Assembly (NCBI GenBank): GCA_963817905.1 | Contig: CAWFPS010000003.1 | Span: forward strand, 1,054,001 to 1,118,000 | Direction: 5' to 3' | DNA length: 64,000 bases | DNA from: VRUE01 sp963817905 | GTDB lineage: Bacteria > Actinomycetota > Thermoleophilia > Solirubrobacterales > 70-9 | Part shown: piece after piece, positions 1 to 8,589 of the stretch | Numbering within the stretch: the stretch's first letter is position 1 | Layout: each line of letters starts with the position of its first letter | The notes under the pieces: model-generated | What the model saw: only the letters and a program-made list of their open reading frames with translations | What the model was told of the DNA's origin: nothing | Databases searched by the model: none | Position numbers and translations under genes: made by a program

Positions 1-2
1 GT

Positions 3-584
3 GCCCAGTGTGTCGCAGATTCGCGTGAAGCTCTGGTCCTATACGGACCTAATGGGCCTACGGACGATCCACTGGTTGCGTCACCCCAAGCCGACTCCCG
101 ATGCGAGGAGATTCCCCCCACGCCGATGTCGGTCGTGCGGGAAGCACTGGCAGAGCTGGATCGGATCGACCTGGAACTCTGGGAGGAGGAGCGCGGGTTC
201 ATGGTGCGAGTCGACCGCGCTGGAACGATCCATGTCGGGCCGACTGACGACAGCAAGCCGGTCGGATCGCAGCTCCCCCTCGAAAACCTCGACCTCATCG
301 AGCCATTCGAATCGGAGAGCGGAATCCGGGGGCCAAACCTCGTCGCGCCCCGGCCTCAGCTCCGGATTGTTCCCGGCAAGCTGGGAGGGGCTCCGCACCT
401 CCTGCGGACCCGGCTGGAGACGGAGGCGCTTGCGGCCATCTCGCGACGCGGAATGGCTAGGGAGAACGTCTATCGGCTGTATCCGCGATTCGATCCCGCC
501 GGAATCGACCAGGCGCTCGACCTAGAGGAACAGCTCACAAGAAACATCTGCCGTCGTCAAGTCCAGAAGCTCTCTGACTGTTAG
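3..584 (+). CDS. DUF433-domain protein, 5' partial
   Basis: The C-terminal third matches the DUF433 (VapB-antitoxin-like) pattern: a 'PGKLGGAPHLLRTR' stretch standing in for the usual P-G-x-x-G-x-P-x-x-x-G-T-R, then 'GMARENVYRLYPRFDPAGIDQAL' in two halves. The frame is open to the window edge, and families of this kind usually carry an N-terminal MerR-like DNA-binding half, so I read it as a 5'-truncated gene. An internal ATG at 126 would give 152 residues. DUF433 proteins often pair with a DUF5615 PIN-like toxin. No such gene follows here: the next 140 bases lead directly to the island attachment site, so any partner is absent or displaced. Confidence 0.6.
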   Translation, partial: AQCVADSREALVLYGPNGPTDDPLVASPQADSRCEEIPPTPMSVVREALAELDRIDLELWEEERGFMVRVDRAGTIHVGPTDDSKPVGSQLPLENLDLIEPFESESGIRGPNLVAPRPQLRIVPGKLGGAPHLLRTRLETEALAAISRRGMARENVYRLYPRFDPAGIDQALDLEEQLTRNICRRQVQKLSDC

Positions 585-612
585 ATCCTGCATCTCTACC
601 GAAGTCGATCGT

Positions 613-642
613 ATGCCCATTGGGCACAAATGGGCACAAATG
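613..642. repeat. short palindrome plus tandem 10-bp repeats near left att site
   Basis: Two head-to-tail copies of tgggcacaaa lie at 621-640, and the first overlaps a small palindrome (tgcccattgggca). They sit about 85 bp outside the left tRNA-Asp fragment. Repeats of this kind often serve as integrase or excisionase arm sites. Their position outside the island hints at a second element to the left, or at a coincidental feature. Nothing else recognisable lies in the gene-free stretch 585-723. Confidence 0.35.
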
Positions 643-723
643 CGGTTTGAGGATTCTGAGCATGTCTGAAACAGGCTCGAAAAATCAGACCAAACCCACG
701 CTCAAATGCAGGCACTTCGAGAC

Positions 724-767
724 ACGGGAGCGACGGGACTCGAACCCGCGACCTCCGGCTTGACAGG
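724..767 (-). repeat. attachment-site repeat: displaced 3' half of tRNA-Asp
   Basis: These bases repeat 9330-9373 with a single difference (t at 760, g at 9366). They correspond to the tRNA-Asp T-arm, variable loop and anticodon region. Beyond 767 the similarity stops abruptly inside the anticodon stem, so this copy cannot make a tRNA. It marks the distal recombination junction of the island. Confidence 0.85.
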
Positions 768-852
768 TCTTAAAGTACCTGCAAATAGGCACTTTTTGGG
801 CCTAGTCGGATAAGGGAACGTCAGTCTCGATCAGTCTCGTTTGGGCGGCGTT

Positions 853-871
853 GGTACCCAGGTTGGTACCC
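853..871. repeat. possible integrase arm site, left
   Basis: The pattern ggtaccca-ggtt-ggtaccc lies between the left attachment repeat and the integrase gene. A close relative (ggtaccca-cttc-ggtaccc) lies at 9248-9266, just inside the right attachment repeat. A paired motif at both inner ends of an island is what arm-type integrase sites look like. That role is inferred from position only. Confidence 0.5.
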
Positions 872-919
872 GCGACGTCCAGCAGTCGGTGCAAAAGCCG
901 GTCTTGCTGGACATAGCCC

Positions 920-2227
920 ATGACGACGCTGTTCGAGGACTGGAGGTCGATGATGGAAATAGATCGGCGAGAGGCCGGCGCCCTGGTCGTGCGTGCCTAC
1001 AAGGGCACGCCCTTTTACGAAGCGAAGTGGCGGGACGCGACGAGGAGGCAGTACAAGCGCCGACTCGGCCGAGCGTGGCTGGAACCGGACCCCGAGGGAG
1101 GCTGGAGGAAACGCCGCGGGCGAGTTCGCGATGGCTTCCTCGACGAGAAGCGTGCCTACCGGGAGATGAGTCAGCTGATTGCGGAGGTCGAAGCCGAGCA
1201 GAAAATTGCTCCGCCAAAACGCGAAGCGCGCTTCGAGGACGCCGTCGACCTCTGGTTCGAACACCTCGAATTCGAGAAGCGGGCCAAGCCCTCCACCCTC
1301 TCCGGCTACCGAAGCCTGCTCGCCAGACCCGAGCAGCGACGTGACAAAGGGAATGGCGCGCGGATTATGCGGGAGTTCGGCGGCCGCAAGCTCGCCACGA
1401 TCGCGACGCAGGACATCCATCGCTTCCTGGGCAAGATCGATCGCGAAGGGATCAGCGCTCGCACCGTCAACGTCCACCGCCAGGTCCTGCACTCGATCTT
1501 CGAGCACGCGAGGAGGCCCGATACCTTCGGGCTGCGCGACAACCCGGTCGCCGGGACCGCCAAGCGCCCCGAGGACGGACCCCGGCCAGTCGAGACCTTC
1601 GAGCCCGAGGAGATCCGGGCCATAGCGGACGTGGCCCGAGCGGGCCTGCATCGCGGACAAGGAGGCTACGAGCACTCCGAGTACTCGGCAGAGACGCAGC
1701 AGGAGTGGGTGCGAATCAACGAGCAGGACGCGGCGCTCTTCCTGATCGCGGGCTGCACCGGCCTGAGGCTCGGCGAGCTGCTCGCCCTGCACTGGTCCGA
1801 CGTCGACCTCGAGGCCCGCATCCTGACGGTCTCCAGGTCGATGTCCGCCGGCGAGGAGTCGAGCACCAAGTCACGGCGCTCGCGGTCAGTGCCTCTCGCC
1901 GACCAGGCTGCCTCGGAGCTAAAGGCGCTTCGGAAGCGTCGGTCCTTCAAGGCCCGGACCGACTACGTCTTCTGCCGGCCAGACGGCGGCCCGCTCGATC
2001 GCTCCGCGATCCGCACCCGCTTCATCCGCGCCCAAGAGAAGGCCGACGTCCGAGTACGCCGCTTCCACGATCTGCGTCACAGCTTCGGCAGCCTGGCGAT
2101 TCAGAAGTTCGACGTCGTGGCCGTCAAGGACATGATGGGTCACTCGAAACTGACCACGACCGAGCGCTACCTGCACTCCAAGCCCCGGCCGGATGATGTC
2201 GCGAAGTTGACGAGCATCTTCGGCTAG
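920..2227 (+). CDS. tyrosine recombinase / phage-type integrase
   Basis: This 435-residue enzyme would cut and rejoin DNA at the tRNA-Asp attachment site. All catalytic residues of the family are visible: R283 in 'TGLRLGELLAL', a lysine in 'TKSRRSRSVPL' (about 318), H383 and R386 in 'HDLRHSFGS', H408 in 'GHSK' and nucleophile Y417 in 'TTERYLHSK'. The N-terminal 90 residues are an arm-binding region and residues 100-200 a SAM-like core-binding domain. It is full length for the family. Alternative starts lie at residues 11-12. The gene begins about 150 bp inside the left attachment repeat, which supports its role as the island's own integrase. Confidence 0.93.
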   Translation: MTTLFEDWRSMMEIDRREAGALVVRAYKGTPFYEAKWRDATRRQYKRRLGRAWLEPDPEGGWRKRRGRVRDGFLDEKRAYREMSQLIAEVEAEQKIAPPKREARFEDAVDLWFEHLEFEKRAKPSTLSGYRSLLARPEQRRDKGNGARIMREFGGRKLATIATQDIHRFLGKIDREGISARTVNVHRQVLHSIFEHARRPDTFGLRDNPVAGTAKRPEDGPRPVETFEPEEIRAIADVARAGLHRGQGGYEHSEYSAETQQEWVRINEQDAALFLIAGCTGLRLGELLALHWSDVDLEARILTVSRSMSAGEESSTKSRRSRSVPLADQAASELKALRKRRSFKARTDYVFCRPDGGPLDRSAIRTRFIRAQEKADVRVRRFHDLRHSFGSLAIQKFDVVAVKDMMGHSKLTTTERYLHSKPRPDDVAKLTSIFG

Positions 2228-2278
2228 CTGCAGCTTGCTGTCTGCGCGTCACGCCGCCCGTTTCGGCAGGATGGCCGG

Positions 2279-2641
2279 ATGCCCGAACGCCCGTCGGCAA
2301 TCAAGCAACTCAACTCCCTGCTCGGGGCCGTGACGATCGCCCACGAGATCATCTTCGAGACGCGCCGCGAGCTGATCGCAGCCGATCGAGGCAATCCCCA
2401 GCAGGCTCGGCTAGTTGCAGAGTCGGCGCAGATCGCGACGGTCGAGCTGCCCCGCCTATCGGCGACCGCTCGTCAGCTCTCCGCCAGGTGGCAAGAGCAA
2501 AGCCTGCTCGACAGAAAGGGAGCGGAGGAGGTGCTCGCCGAACTGGAATCCGAGTTGAAGCACCTCGAGCCCAAGATCGACTCCCTGCTCGACCGGCAGC
2601 AAGAGATCGCAGCGCTACTGCGCTCGATGCTGGACTCGTAG
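2279..2641 (+). CDS. small helical hypothetical protein
   Basis: The 120-residue product is rich in Leu, Glu, Arg and Gln with regular heptad spacing in its second half, so it is probably a coiled-coil protein. It has no signal peptide or membrane segment. It follows the integrase by about 50 bp on the same strand and ends 3 bp before a convergent gene. I do not recognise the family. A role as a small accessory protein of the island is possible but not shown. Confidence 0.5.
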   Translation: MPERPSAIKQLNSLLGAVTIAHEIIFETRRELIAADRGNPQQARLVAESAQIATVELPRLSATARQLSARWQEQSLLDRKGAEEVLAELESELKHLEPKIDSLLDRQQEIAALLRSMLDS

Positions 2642-2643
2642 AG

Positions 2644-2871
2644 CTACGCCGAAGCGAGCCGGGCAGCCGCTGCCTGCTCGTAGCGATCGGCCAAAGCGAG
2701 AGCCGCGTCGCGGTATCCCTCGATGTCGGTCTGCCCTGCTTGCGCACGAAGCTCGTCAGCCCGAGCGGAAAGCTCTCTCGCGGGCTGGGTGGTCTGCTCC
2801 AGACGCTCTTCCATCTGCTCCAACACCCAGCGGTGCTTGTCGGGGAGATCTGGCCAAGGGTGAGCTGCCAT
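2644..2871 (-). CDS. small hypothetical protein, helical
   Basis: The 75-residue product begins with 'MAAHPWPDLPDKHRWVLEQM' and continues as a charged helix-forming sequence ending in Ala-rich residues. It reads as genuine protein: a balanced composition, and third positions strongly G/C in this frame. It is convergent with the preceding small gene, almost touching it, and lies about 100 bp left of the IS1380-type element. The family is not recognised. Confidence 0.45.
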   Translation of the reverse strand: MAAHPWPDLPDKHRWVLEQMEERLEQTTQPARELSARADELRAQAGQTDIEGYRDAALALADRYEQAAAARLASA

Positions 2872-3080
2872 GGGGAAAGTGTAACTCGACGCCCGACCGC
2901 CAGACAGCGATGGATGAAGGTCGCCCGCAATTCTCTTAAGCCCGCGACCAGGTCAGGGGCGTGAGTCCTAGCCCGGATCCGGCAGTAACTATCTGAGGAA
3001 ACCCGCCGGGAACGTCCTCTTGGGTCTTGAGAATGCGGTTTGCGAGCCCATTCCCAACAACCCAGGAGGACACCCGGAAG

Positions 3081-4418
3081 GTGAAGACACAAACGACAGC
3101 GCAAACCGTAGAAGTCAGGGCGGACGCCGAGGGGATCGTCTCCCACGCCGGCGCTCATCTGCTTGCCGAGCTGGTCGACCGGCTCGGGCTCACAGCGGGT
3201 CTGTCTGAGGCGATGGCGCCGACCCGCAAGCGGCGCTCGGCCCACGACCCCGGTGTCGTTTTGCGCGACCTGATCGTCGCCATCGCCGACGGCGGGGACT
3301 GCGTCACAGACCTGGGCGTCCTGCGCGACCAGGAGGCACTGTTTGGAGCGGTCGCCTCCGAGAGGACCGCACACCGGGCGATCAAGTCGGTCGACGCCGA
3401 TCTGCTGGAAGCGATTCGCGGCGGTCGGGCTATTGCGCGAGAGCACGCTTGGGACGCCGGCGCCAGGCCCGAGACGATCACGCTCAGCGTCGACGCCACC
3501 CTGCTCGGCGCCGCCTCCGAGAAGCAGGGCGCGGCGGGGAATTACAAGGGTGGCTTCGGCTTTCACCCGTTGCTCTGTTACCTCGATGAGACAGGCGAGC
3601 CTCTGGCCGGGATCCTGCGCCCCGGCAACGCCGGCTCAAACACCGCCGCCGATCACTTCGAGGTCCTGCAGCTGGCTCTGGAGCAGCTGCCCGCGACCGA
3701 CCTCGACCGCGAGATCCTCGTGCGCACCGACATCGGCGGGCGCACCCACGCCTTCACCCGCGACTGCCGCGAAGCAGGCATCCGCTTCTCGGTCGGCTAC
3801 GAGGTCGGCGAGCGGGTGCGCGAGGCGATCCTGAAGACACCGCAGTCGGCATGGCAAGCCGCGGTCGACGGCAAGGGCGAGGTGCGCGAGGGTGCCTCGG
3901 TCACCGAGCTGACCGACGATCTCGACCTCTCCGCGTGGCCCGAGGGCACGCGGCTGATCGTGCGCCGCGAGCGCCCCCATCCAGGCGCGCAGTTTCAGGT
4001 CTTCGACGCAGAGGGCTACCGCCACACCGCCTTCATCACCGACCAGGAAGGAACCGACATCGCGGCCCTGGAGCTGCGCCACCGGCGCCGTGCCAAAGTC
4101 GAGGACGAGATCCGCTGCGGCAAGGACACAGGAATGCGCAACCTGCCCTTCGCCGCCTTCGAGCACAACCGGGTGTGGCTGGAGCTCTCGCTGATCGCCC
4201 AAGAGCTGCTCGCCTGGACCCGTCTTCTCTGCCTCGAGGGCGAGCTGGCCCTCGCCGAGCCCAAGCGGCTGCGCCAGCGCCTCCTGCACGTCGCCGGCAA
4301 GGTCGTGCGCTCCGCGCGGCGCACGACCCTGCGCCTGCCGCGCTCCTGGCCGTGGGCTGAGGCGTTGGTCTCGGCCTTCGCGCGGTTACGGGCGCTGCCT
4401 GCCTGGGCGAGTCCATAG
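3081..4418 (+). CDS. IS1380-family DDE transposase
   Basis: The enzyme moves the surrounding element. Family hallmarks in order are the helical N-terminus ('LAELVDRLGLTAGLSEAM'), a first catalytic Asp in 'LSVDATLLGAASEKQG', the 'NYKGGFGFHPLL' block, a second Asp in 'ILVRTDIGG' and the catalytic Glu region 'KVEDEIRCGKDTGMRNLPF'. I chose GTG 3081 because AGGAGG lies 11 bases upstream (3064-3069). An in-frame ATG further upstream has no such site. The product of 445 residues is typical. The gene looks intact, with no frameshift, so the element could still be active. Confidence 0.88.
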   Translation: MKTQTTAQTVEVRADAEGIVSHAGAHLLAELVDRLGLTAGLSEAMAPTRKRRSAHDPGVVLRDLIVAIADGGDCVTDLGVLRDQEALFGAVASERTAHRAIKSVDADLLEAIRGGRAIAREHAWDAGARPETITLSVDATLLGAASEKQGAAGNYKGGFGFHPLLCYLDETGEPLAGILRPGNAGSNTAADHFEVLQLALEQLPATDLDREILVRTDIGGRTHAFTRDCREAGIRFSVGYEVGERVREAILKTPQSAWQAAVDGKGEVREGASVTELTDDLDLSAWPEGTRLIVRRERPHPGAQFQVFDAEGYRHTAFITDQEGTDIAALELRHRRRAKVEDEIRCGKDTGMRNLPFAAFEHNRVWLELSLIAQELLAWTRLLCLEGELALAEPKRLRQRLLHVAGKVVRSARRTTLRLPRSWPWAEALVSAFARLRALPAWASP

Positions 4419-4530
4419 GCCTTTTCGCCTCGCCACCGATCACCAACCCCGTCTCTGCCGCAAGGCGACTTCAGCCTGCGCCGAATGCACTACGAGGACG
4501 ATGCAAAGAAGGCTGCGGCTTCGAGAAACG

Positions 4531-4562
4531 CCACGGGGCGGCTTCTGTGACCCGCCCCGTGG
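4531..4562 (+). terminator. hairpin terminator behind transposase
   Basis: An 11-bp perfect stem (ccacggggcgg / ccgccccgtgg) with a 10-base loop lies 110 bp after the transposase stop and inside the element. No T-tract follows, as is common in high-GC Actinobacteria. Confidence 0.55.
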
Positions 4563-4648
4563 ACTGTTACCTGCTTTAAGCCGGCGAACTACACCCGCTG
4601 AGGGGAAAACGCCGGATCCGGGCTAGAAGGCCTGGCGATCGATGAGCT

Positions 4649-5473
4649 GTGTCGTTTCGCGTCGGAGAAGCTGTTCAAGATCTGGCCGTGGCTCTCGACG
4701 ACATGGAGGTTGCGCCCGAAGAGGTAAGAGGTCGACTCCACGCTCTCTTTGGGGCGGCCAAAGGAGCAGACGAGTTCGAGTTCGGCTGCACGCTGCTGCG
4801 AGTGCGCGGAATGGAGGATGTCGGCTGGGACCCGTTCGTCGAGACGGCCCATCTCGTCGAGGATCTGATGGGACTGAGCGTCGGACCGCTTCGTATACAC
4901 GCAAAGGTCCGTCTCGGCCTCCTTCTATACAGCCACTTGACCGAGGTCGACGCGATCTATTCGATGCTCGCGAACCTGACCCGGGTGATCGGCGGTGAGC
5001 GCTACGTGATCGACCCGTTCCGGGAGGCCACGCCGAAGAATCGCAAGGGCGAACCACAGTTTCTCTCGACCCCGGCCCTGGTCCGCGCCCTGCGGGAGAT
5101 GCTCGACTCGGCCGGGCACGAATCGGTCGCCGAGCTCTTCGACTGGTTCTTTGTTCCCGCCCTGCGAAACGCGTTCGCCCACGCCGACTACACGCTGCAC
5201 GAGAATGTGTTCCGCAGTCGCTCGGAGTACTTCGAGGTGGGCGGAGTCCTCAGCTCGGAGATCGACCTCGAACTGGTTGCCGACATCGTCAATCGGGCGC
5301 TCGGCTTTTACGGAGAGTTCACCGAAGAGTACGAGACGCAGCGCCGTTACTACCGGTCAAACAAGGTTGTGCTCGGGCGCTTCGCCGGAGATGAGCCAGC
5401 GCCGATCGAGCTGCTCGCCGACGAGAAGCGCGGCCTCTACGGTTTCCGTGAGCCGAGGGAGGGGAAGCGGTGA
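4649..5473 (+). CDS. HEPN-motif protein of unknown family
   Basis: The 274-residue cytosolic protein has no close family I can name. Near residue 180 it has 'FFVPALRNAFAHADY', a clear Rx4H motif (R-N-A-F-A-H) of the kind used as the RNase active site in HEPN domains, embedded in predicted helices. HEPN proteins are common in phage defence and toxin systems. The gene starts (GTG) only 23 bp beyond the IS1380 inverted repeat, with an in-frame stop just upstream, so the original promoter and perhaps the first codons may have been lost to the insertion. The next gene follows on the same strand after 55 bp, suggesting an operon. Confidence 0.6.
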   Translation: MSFRVGEAVQDLAVALDDMEVAPEEVRGRLHALFGAAKGADEFEFGCTLLRVRGMEDVGWDPFVETAHLVEDLMGLSVGPLRIHAKVRLGLLLYSHLTEVDAIYSMLANLTRVIGGERYVIDPFREATPKNRKGEPQFLSTPALVRALREMLDSAGHESVAELFDWFFVPALRNAFAHADYTLHENVFRSRSEYFEVGGVLSSEIDLELVADIVNRALGFYGEFTEEYETQRRYYRSNKVVLGRFAGDEPAPIELLADEKRGLYGFREPREGKR

Positions 5474-5528
5474 TGGCGAGGACGGTGCGAGGTCGTACCT
5501 GGGGGCCGCAAGGACGGTGCGAGCAGAG

Positions 5529-6341
5529 ATGGACCTGAAAGGCCCGCGGGCGAAGCTCGGCTGGGCCGTCGAGCGCCTGAAGGCGCTCGAGGCAGAGTGC
5601 GTCGCGCGCCTGGAGGCCAAACCGTTCCGCGTGGTCCCTGAGTTCGACCCGGCAAGCGGCAGCTTCGTCGTGCGATTCCGGGCGCCAGTCGACGACTGGT
5701 GGCCTCAGCTGCGTTGGGGGCTGATGGTCGGGGACGTCATCCACAACGCCCGCTCGGCGCTCGATCAGGCGATGTGGCTAATTGCCTGCCGCTCGACTCC
5801 GGTCGAGAAACTCTGGGAGCCGGAGGTCGGCTGGAGAGTCGCGTTTCCGGTCACCTCCAGCGCCGCGAAGTTCGAGCGGCACAAGGTGATGCCTTTCCTC
5901 GCCGAGGACGCAAAGGCGGTCCTCCGGAAGCTCCAGCCCTACAACGACGGTGAGACCCCGGAGGCGCTCGCCCGTCTGGATCGCCTTTGGAACATCGACA
6001 AGCATCGGGTCATCCACGGCACTACGGTCAGCCTCGATCTCTCCAAGGTGAAGTTCCGGCCCGGCGCCCTCCTGGTCGAGGACATGGTCGGCGATTCCCC
6101 GCAGACCACCTGGCACTCCCTGCCGAACCCGATCCCCGACGGAACTGCGGTCGCCAGCGTGAGGTTTCGCGACGGCCGGGGACCGCCTCACACGACGGTC
6201 GAGATTACGGGCGGGCCTGTGGTCACGCTCGCCTTCGGCGGCGGCTTCTTCGCCCTTCCGATCGACGGGATCGGCGGACTCCTCGTTCACACGGCTCGAA
6301 TCCTCACGATGATCGAAGCCCTGCCCGAAATCGTCGAGTAG
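5529..6341 (+). CDS. conserved hypothetical, 'HN-RSALD' family
   Basis: The start was placed at ATG 5529, because the frame upstream overlaps the preceding gene. The 270-residue product contains 'GDVIHNARSALDQAMWLIA' and 'LWNIDKHRVIHG'. These are signatures of a widespread uncharacterised family in which the first motif usually reads RSALDH, an Rx4H pattern. Here the His is replaced by Gln, so if the family is HEPN-like this copy may be catalytically dead. It lies between two HEPN-motif genes, 6 bp before the convergent ApeA-like gene. Function unknown. Confidence 0.55.
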   Translation: MDLKGPRAKLGWAVERLKALEAECVARLEAKPFRVVPEFDPASGSFVVRFRAPVDDWWPQLRWGLMVGDVIHNARSALDQAMWLIACRSTPVEKLWEPEVGWRVAFPVTSSAAKFERHKVMPFLAEDAKAVLRKLQPYNDGETPEALARLDRLWNIDKHRVIHGTTVSLDLSKVKFRPGALLVEDMVGDSPQTTWHSLPNPIPDGTAVASVRFRDGRGPPHTTVEITGGPVVTLAFGGGFFALPIDGIGGLLVHTARILTMIEALPEIVE

Positions 6342-6347
6342 TCCGAA

Positions 6348-7551
6348 TTACTGGGAGGGCTCTTCTTGCGGCTTGACCGACGGGAGTTGCTCCAGGCGCC
6401 AGCCGCTCGCGATCACCCTCGCGGCCCCGTCCTCATCGAGGCCGAGTTCGCGGAGCATGTTGACGTAGAGGACGACGATCAGGCTGCGGACCAAGTCCGC
6501 CATTCCCTGGCTGTCGGTGACCGCATTCGCTCCTCGGTCGCCCCAGTGGACGAGCCAGTTGCGCGTGTCCGAAAGCTGAGCTGAGAGCAGGTCCGGATCG
6601 ATCCTCCACCAGCCTCTCAGCGACTCCATCGCCCGCCCGATCAGGTAATCGAGGCGCTGGCGCTGGGTCCAGGCGTTGGCGTGGTTGATGGCGGCGCTGT
6701 AGACACCGCGCACGCGCTTGTCGGTGAGTGCCTTGCGGATCGCCTTCCTCGCCGCCTCTTCCTCCTCCGCGGTTAGCGGTTTGCTCTCACGGACGACCCG
6801 GTCATATCCCTCGGCGAAGGCTAGGAGACCGAGCAGGCGGTCCTCAAGCAACGACTCTGGACGATCGAGAGCCGCGAAGAAGAGCCCCCAGACTGGACCG
6901 ATCCGCTCGCGCAGGTCGAACCAAGAGCGGATCAGCTGACCCGGGTCTTGGGATTCGCCTAGGTTGAGCGCCAAGGCGTAGACCTCGGGAACCTCACGCG
7001 GGCGTGGGTAGGGACGCTGCACTACGCCGATCGACGATCTCGGATCGTCGGGATCGAGATGGAGGCCCAGCGAGAGGAGGTAACTTTGAGCCTGCGTGGC
7101 GAAGAGGATCAGGTCCTGTAGAGGGCCGATCCAGCGCTCTTCGAGAGCGTCCAGGGCAACGGGCGGATCGCAACTCCATTGAGCCGATGCCACGACCTCG
7201 CTGTGTCGATCGACCCTCCCCAGGGTCGGTTGACGGTAAACGCTCAGCAGAAGGCGGACTCCGTCGGCGAGCTCCGCATTCAACACCTCGCCGCCCAGGT
7301 CCTCGCCAGGGACCGGCAGCGGCCCGCCATCGACGATCCCTCCGACCAAGAACTCGCGCAACCCCTTGAGCGATGCGACTGCGATCGCGGCTCGCGGTTC
7401 CTCGCCGACGAGGACATGGGCGCCGCGCAACAGGCGCCTCACCATACCGTCGATCACGTCATCGCCGGACCCTCTCATGCCGGTGAGTCGCCACTTGGTC
7501 GGGTAGAAACCCTGGAGCGTCAGAGGTGTCCCTCCCAGTGCCTCCGGTACC
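6348..7551 (-). pseudogene. ApeA-like HEPN defence protein, 5' end removed by IS
   Basis: The protein resembles ApeA-type abortive-infection proteins. It has an N-terminal beta-rich domain ('LTLQGFYPTKWRLTG'), a middle block ('WIGPLQDLILFATQAQ'), a helical region and a C-terminal HEPN domain with 'DTRNWLVHWGDRG' (Rx4H, R-N-W-L-V-H). The frame stays open upstream of the first ATG (7478) with family-like sequence, until it meets a stop that lies inside the inverted repeat of the IS3-type element (7552). The first strand or two of the domain are therefore missing. I see no remainder beyond the element. An internal start at ATG 7478 would make 376 residues, possibly still with the RNase domain. 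Confidence 0.7.
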
Positions 7552-7584
7552 TGTCAACGAAAATGAGACACCCGTCGTTCGAAT

Positions 7585-8589
7585 TTAGTGAGCAACCTCC
7601 TCTGATTCGGGCTTGTTGATCCACGCTGCCGTCGGCAGCGTGGGCGGCGTCGGCGCCCCGCGCACGAAGCGCTCGGGGTTGGCGGCGTAGGCGGCGGTGA
7701 GGACGGCCTGGCGGGCGGCGCGGGCCTTCTTGGCTTTGCCGTGGTGGACGGTCGCCGGCGTCATCAGGCCGATGCCGGAGTGGCGATGGTCGTGGTTGTA
7801 CCAGCGAAAGAAGAAGCGGCAGAACTCCCGCGCCTGCTCGATCGAGTCAAAGCGGGCGGGGAAGGCCGGCCGGTACTTCAGGGTGCGGAACTGCGCCTCG
7901 GAGTAGGGGTTGTCGTTTGAGGTGTAGGGGCGGCTGTGGGTCTTGGTGACGCCGAGGTCGGCGAGCAGGAAGGCGACCGGCTTGGAGCGCATCGAGGTGC
8001 CGCGGTCGGCGTGCAGGGTGAGCCGCCCGCGGCCGATCGCCTGCTGCTCGGCCGATTGGGAGATCAGCGCTTCGGCCACGGAGGCCGACTCGCGCTCCTG
8101 CACGGTCCAGCCGACGACGTAGCGGCTGAAGACGTCGAGGATCACGTAGAGGTGGTAGCAGCGCCACTTCGCCGGGCCCTTGAGCTTGGAGATATCCCAG
8201 CTCCAAAGCTCGTTGGGGCGCTTCGCGAGCAGCTCGGGCTTCTCGTAGGGCGGGTGGGTGAGCTGGTCGCGGCGCTCGCGCACCTCGCCGCTCTCGTCCA
8301 GCAGCCGATACATGGTCCGCTCCGAGCACAGGTAGGCGCCCTCGTCGAGCAGCGTCGCCCACACCGCGGCGGGCGAGGAGTCGAGGAAGCGCTCGTCGTG
8401 CAGCTTGGCCAGGACGGCCTCGCGCTCGGCCTCGCTCAGCGCCCGTGCCGGGCGGGGCCGCGGCTTCCTTGGCCGCGGCTCGGGCGGGCGCCGGCGACGG
8501 TAGATCGTCGCCGGCGATGCCCCCAGCGCCCGGCAGGCCGGACGCGTGCCGATGATCGGTGTCAGCTCCTCGACAGTCGCCTCGATCAT
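7585..8589 (-). CDS. IS3-family transposase OrfB (rve integrase core)
   Basis: This 334-residue protein holds the catalytic core of the IS3-type element. The visible DDE residues are Asp in 'LWSWDISKLKGP', Asp in 'LHADRGTSMRS' and Glu in 'SNDNPYSEAQFRTLKY' (the D-35-E spacing). The N-terminal 'ACRALGASPATIYRRR' is an HTH_21-like DNA-binding piece. Its ATG overlaps the stop of orfA (ATGA), so translation is probably coupled by termination-reinitiation rather than by a frameshift. It appears full length and intact. Confidence 0.92.
   Translation of the reverse strand: MIEATVEELTPIIGTRPACRALGASPATIYRRRRPPEPRPRKPRPRPARALSEAEREAVLAKLHDERFLDSSPAAVWATLLDEGAYLCSERTMYRLLDESGEVRERRDQLTHPPYEKPELLAKRPNELWSWDISKLKGPAKWRCYHLYVILDVFSRYVVGWTVQERESASVAEALISQSAEQQAIGRGRLTLHADRGTSMRSKPVAFLLADLGVTKTHSRPYTSNDNPYSEAQFRTLKYRPAFPARFDSIEQAREFCRFFFRWYNHDHRHSGIGLMTPATVHHGKAKKARAARQAVLTAAYAANPERFVRGAPTPPTLPTAAWINKPESEEVAH

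Larger units (their letters stand above)
2968..4626. mobile_element. IS1380-type insertion sequence
   Basis: Perfect 16-bp terminal inverted repeats, ctagcccggatccggc at 2968-2983 and its reverse complement at 4611-4626, enclose a single transposase gene. The length of about 1.66 kb suits the IS1380 family. I could not find a convincing target-site duplication (agtc on the left, aagg on the right). The element may therefore have suffered flanking rearrangement, or its true ends may differ by a few bases. Confidence 0.82.

Noticed and set aside
613..642. Left repeats as evidence for a second integrated element to the left of 724
   Set aside because: Only two 10-bp units and no integrase or tRNA end are visible before the window edge, so the claim cannot be supported here.
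2966..4628. Target-site duplication for the IS1380-type element
   Set aside because: Bases flanking the inverted repeats (agtc and aagg, or nearby offsets) do not match.
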